5,477 nucleotides of DNA from Opitutales bacterium (GTDB lineage: Bacteria > Verrucomicrobiota > Verrucomicrobiia > Opitutales > Intestinicryptomonadaceae). Below the pieces are notes generated by a model. It did not search any database. It was not told the origin of the DNA and was given only the letters and a program-made list of their open reading frames with translations. The position numbers were made by a program, and so were the translations under genes. The stretch lies in assembly GCA_017633865.1 (NCBI GenBank), contig JAGBOM010000342.1, forward strand, positions 1-5,477. The letters are read 5' to 3'. Below are positions 4,919 to 5,477 of this stretch, piece by piece. Each line of letters begins with the position of its first letter. Within the stretch, counting starts at the first letter, position 1.

Positions 4919-5477
4919 TTAAAACAGACGAATATCAAATAAAAATGATACCCACAGATTCGATTCGCATGATAAATCCGAGAAAGCGCGAACAACGCAA
5001 ATACGCCGAGATTGTTCGGAGCATTAAAATATTGGGGTTGAAAACGCCGATAGTTGTGGCTCCGCGCCGCGAAACCGGAGACGGAAAACTGTACGACTTG
5101 GTTTGCGGACAGGGACGGCTGGAAACCTTTATAAACGCAGGAGAGCCCGAAATTCCCGCGAGGATTTTAAACGCTTCGCGCGAGGATGCGTTGTTGATGA
5201 GCCTTGCGGAAAATTATGCGCGCAGACAGGCGGATAGGGTCTCGGTTTTAAGGGAGGTTTCGCGTTTGTGCGGCGAAGGATATACATTTGCACAAATAGG
5301 ACGGAAATTGGGTTTTTCCGAAAGCTATATCTGCAATTTAAAGGGACTAATCGCCGGCGGCAATAAAAACTTAAACAGGGCTGTTTTAACGGGTAAAATC
5401 TCGATTCAAATAGCCTTAAAAATTGTAGAGTGCTCCAAGGATTCCGAAGTGCAGGACTTGCTCAACGACTTGTACAA
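4915..5477 (+). CDS. ParB-like DNA-binding/partition-type protein (3'-truncated by window edge)
   Basis: Probable ParB/RepB-superfamily protein binding element DNA, perhaps helping maintenance, segregation or recombination control. The 187 visible residues contain the ParB N-terminal domain: IPTDSIRMINPRKR (12-25), GLKTPIVV (41-48, box I), YDLVCGQGRLETF (60-72, the position of the box II GERRxRA motif) and MSLAENYARRQ (95-105, the box III ENxxR motif). A helix-turn-helix follows (YTFAQIGRKLGFSESYICNL, 123-142). The rest (LTGKISIQIALKIVE) resembles the start of a partition-protein middle domain. Box II reads GQGRLE rather than GERRWRA, so canonical CTP-dependent clamp behaviour should not be assumed. 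The start overlaps the recombinase stop by 4 bases and has a good Shine-Dalgarno. No ParA ATPase is in the window. The reading frame is open at base 5477. The coupling suggests a job tied to the recombinase rather than chromosome segregation. Confidence 0.88.
   Translation, partial: MIKTDEYQIKMIPTDSIRMINPRKREQRKYAEIVRSIKILGLKTPIVVAPRRETGDGKLYDLVCGQGRLETFINAGEPEIPARILNASREDALLMSLAENYARRQADRVSVLREVSRLCGEGYTFAQIGRKLGFSESYICNLKGLIAGGNKNLNRAVLTGKISIQIALKIVECSKDSEVQDLLNDLY

Larger units (their letters stand above)
3356..5477 (+). mobile_element. Left portion of a putative serine-recombinase/ParB-like integrated element (ends not located)
   Basis: Inferred from gene content: a site-specific recombinase translationally coupled to a ParB-like protein, in DNA of lower GC than the genes at 1-2485. 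The left end is probably in 2486-3355 and the right end is off the window. From memory, not checked, similar recombinases are often followed by ParB-like/RepB C-terminal-type genes in other bacteria, which would make this a recurring unit. No terminal repeats or target duplication could be identified. Confidence 0.4.

Noticed and set aside
1..5477. CRISPR array, tRNA or rRNA gene
   Set aside because: No regularly spaced repeats and no cloverleaf or rRNA-like sequence were seen on either strand.

Overview
The window looks like a bacterial chromosome segment in two parts. Positions 1-2485 hold three rightward housekeeping-type genes. From about 2486 onward the DNA is visibly AT-richer and ends in what looks like the left part of an integrated mobile unit. 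The coding style (heavy use of AUA for Ile, AAA for Lys, mixed GC) and one good Shine-Dalgarno site (AAGGAG at 4904-4909) do not fix a phylum. The SD site argues mildly against typical Bacteroidetes. A Verrucomicrobiota/Lentisphaerota-like lineage is only a guess.

Left part: (1) the C-terminal part of a ClC-family chloride channel/transporter with a cytoplasmic CBS pair, open at the left window edge; (2) MazG nucleoside triphosphate pyrophosphohydrolase, with an intact first domain and a much reduced second domain; (3) a YgjP-like (DUF45) zinc metallopeptidase 3 nt after MazG, probably in the same transcript. A roughly 335-nt stretch follows (2486-2820) with no convincing gene but with two hairpins. 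The second (2783-2805) has the form of an intrinsic terminator for rightward transcription.

Right part: a stand-alone LytTR DNA-binding protein on the minus strand (2821-3162) is divergent from a 520-residue serine recombinase (3356-4918). The recombinase has a complete catalytic domain and a Recombinase domain, but an unusual C-terminal half without a visible zinc ribbon. Its stop codon overlaps (ATGA) the start of a ParB-like protein that runs off the right edge. Recombinase and ParB-like gene are translationally coupled and probably act in the excision/integration and maintenance of one element. The 193-nt LytTR/recombinase intergenic region carries several dyad symmetries and promoter-like hexamers. 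It is the best place in the window to look for an attachment site or operator.

The part of the window most likely to be under-described is the recombinase/ParB-like module, with its possible LytTR neighbour.
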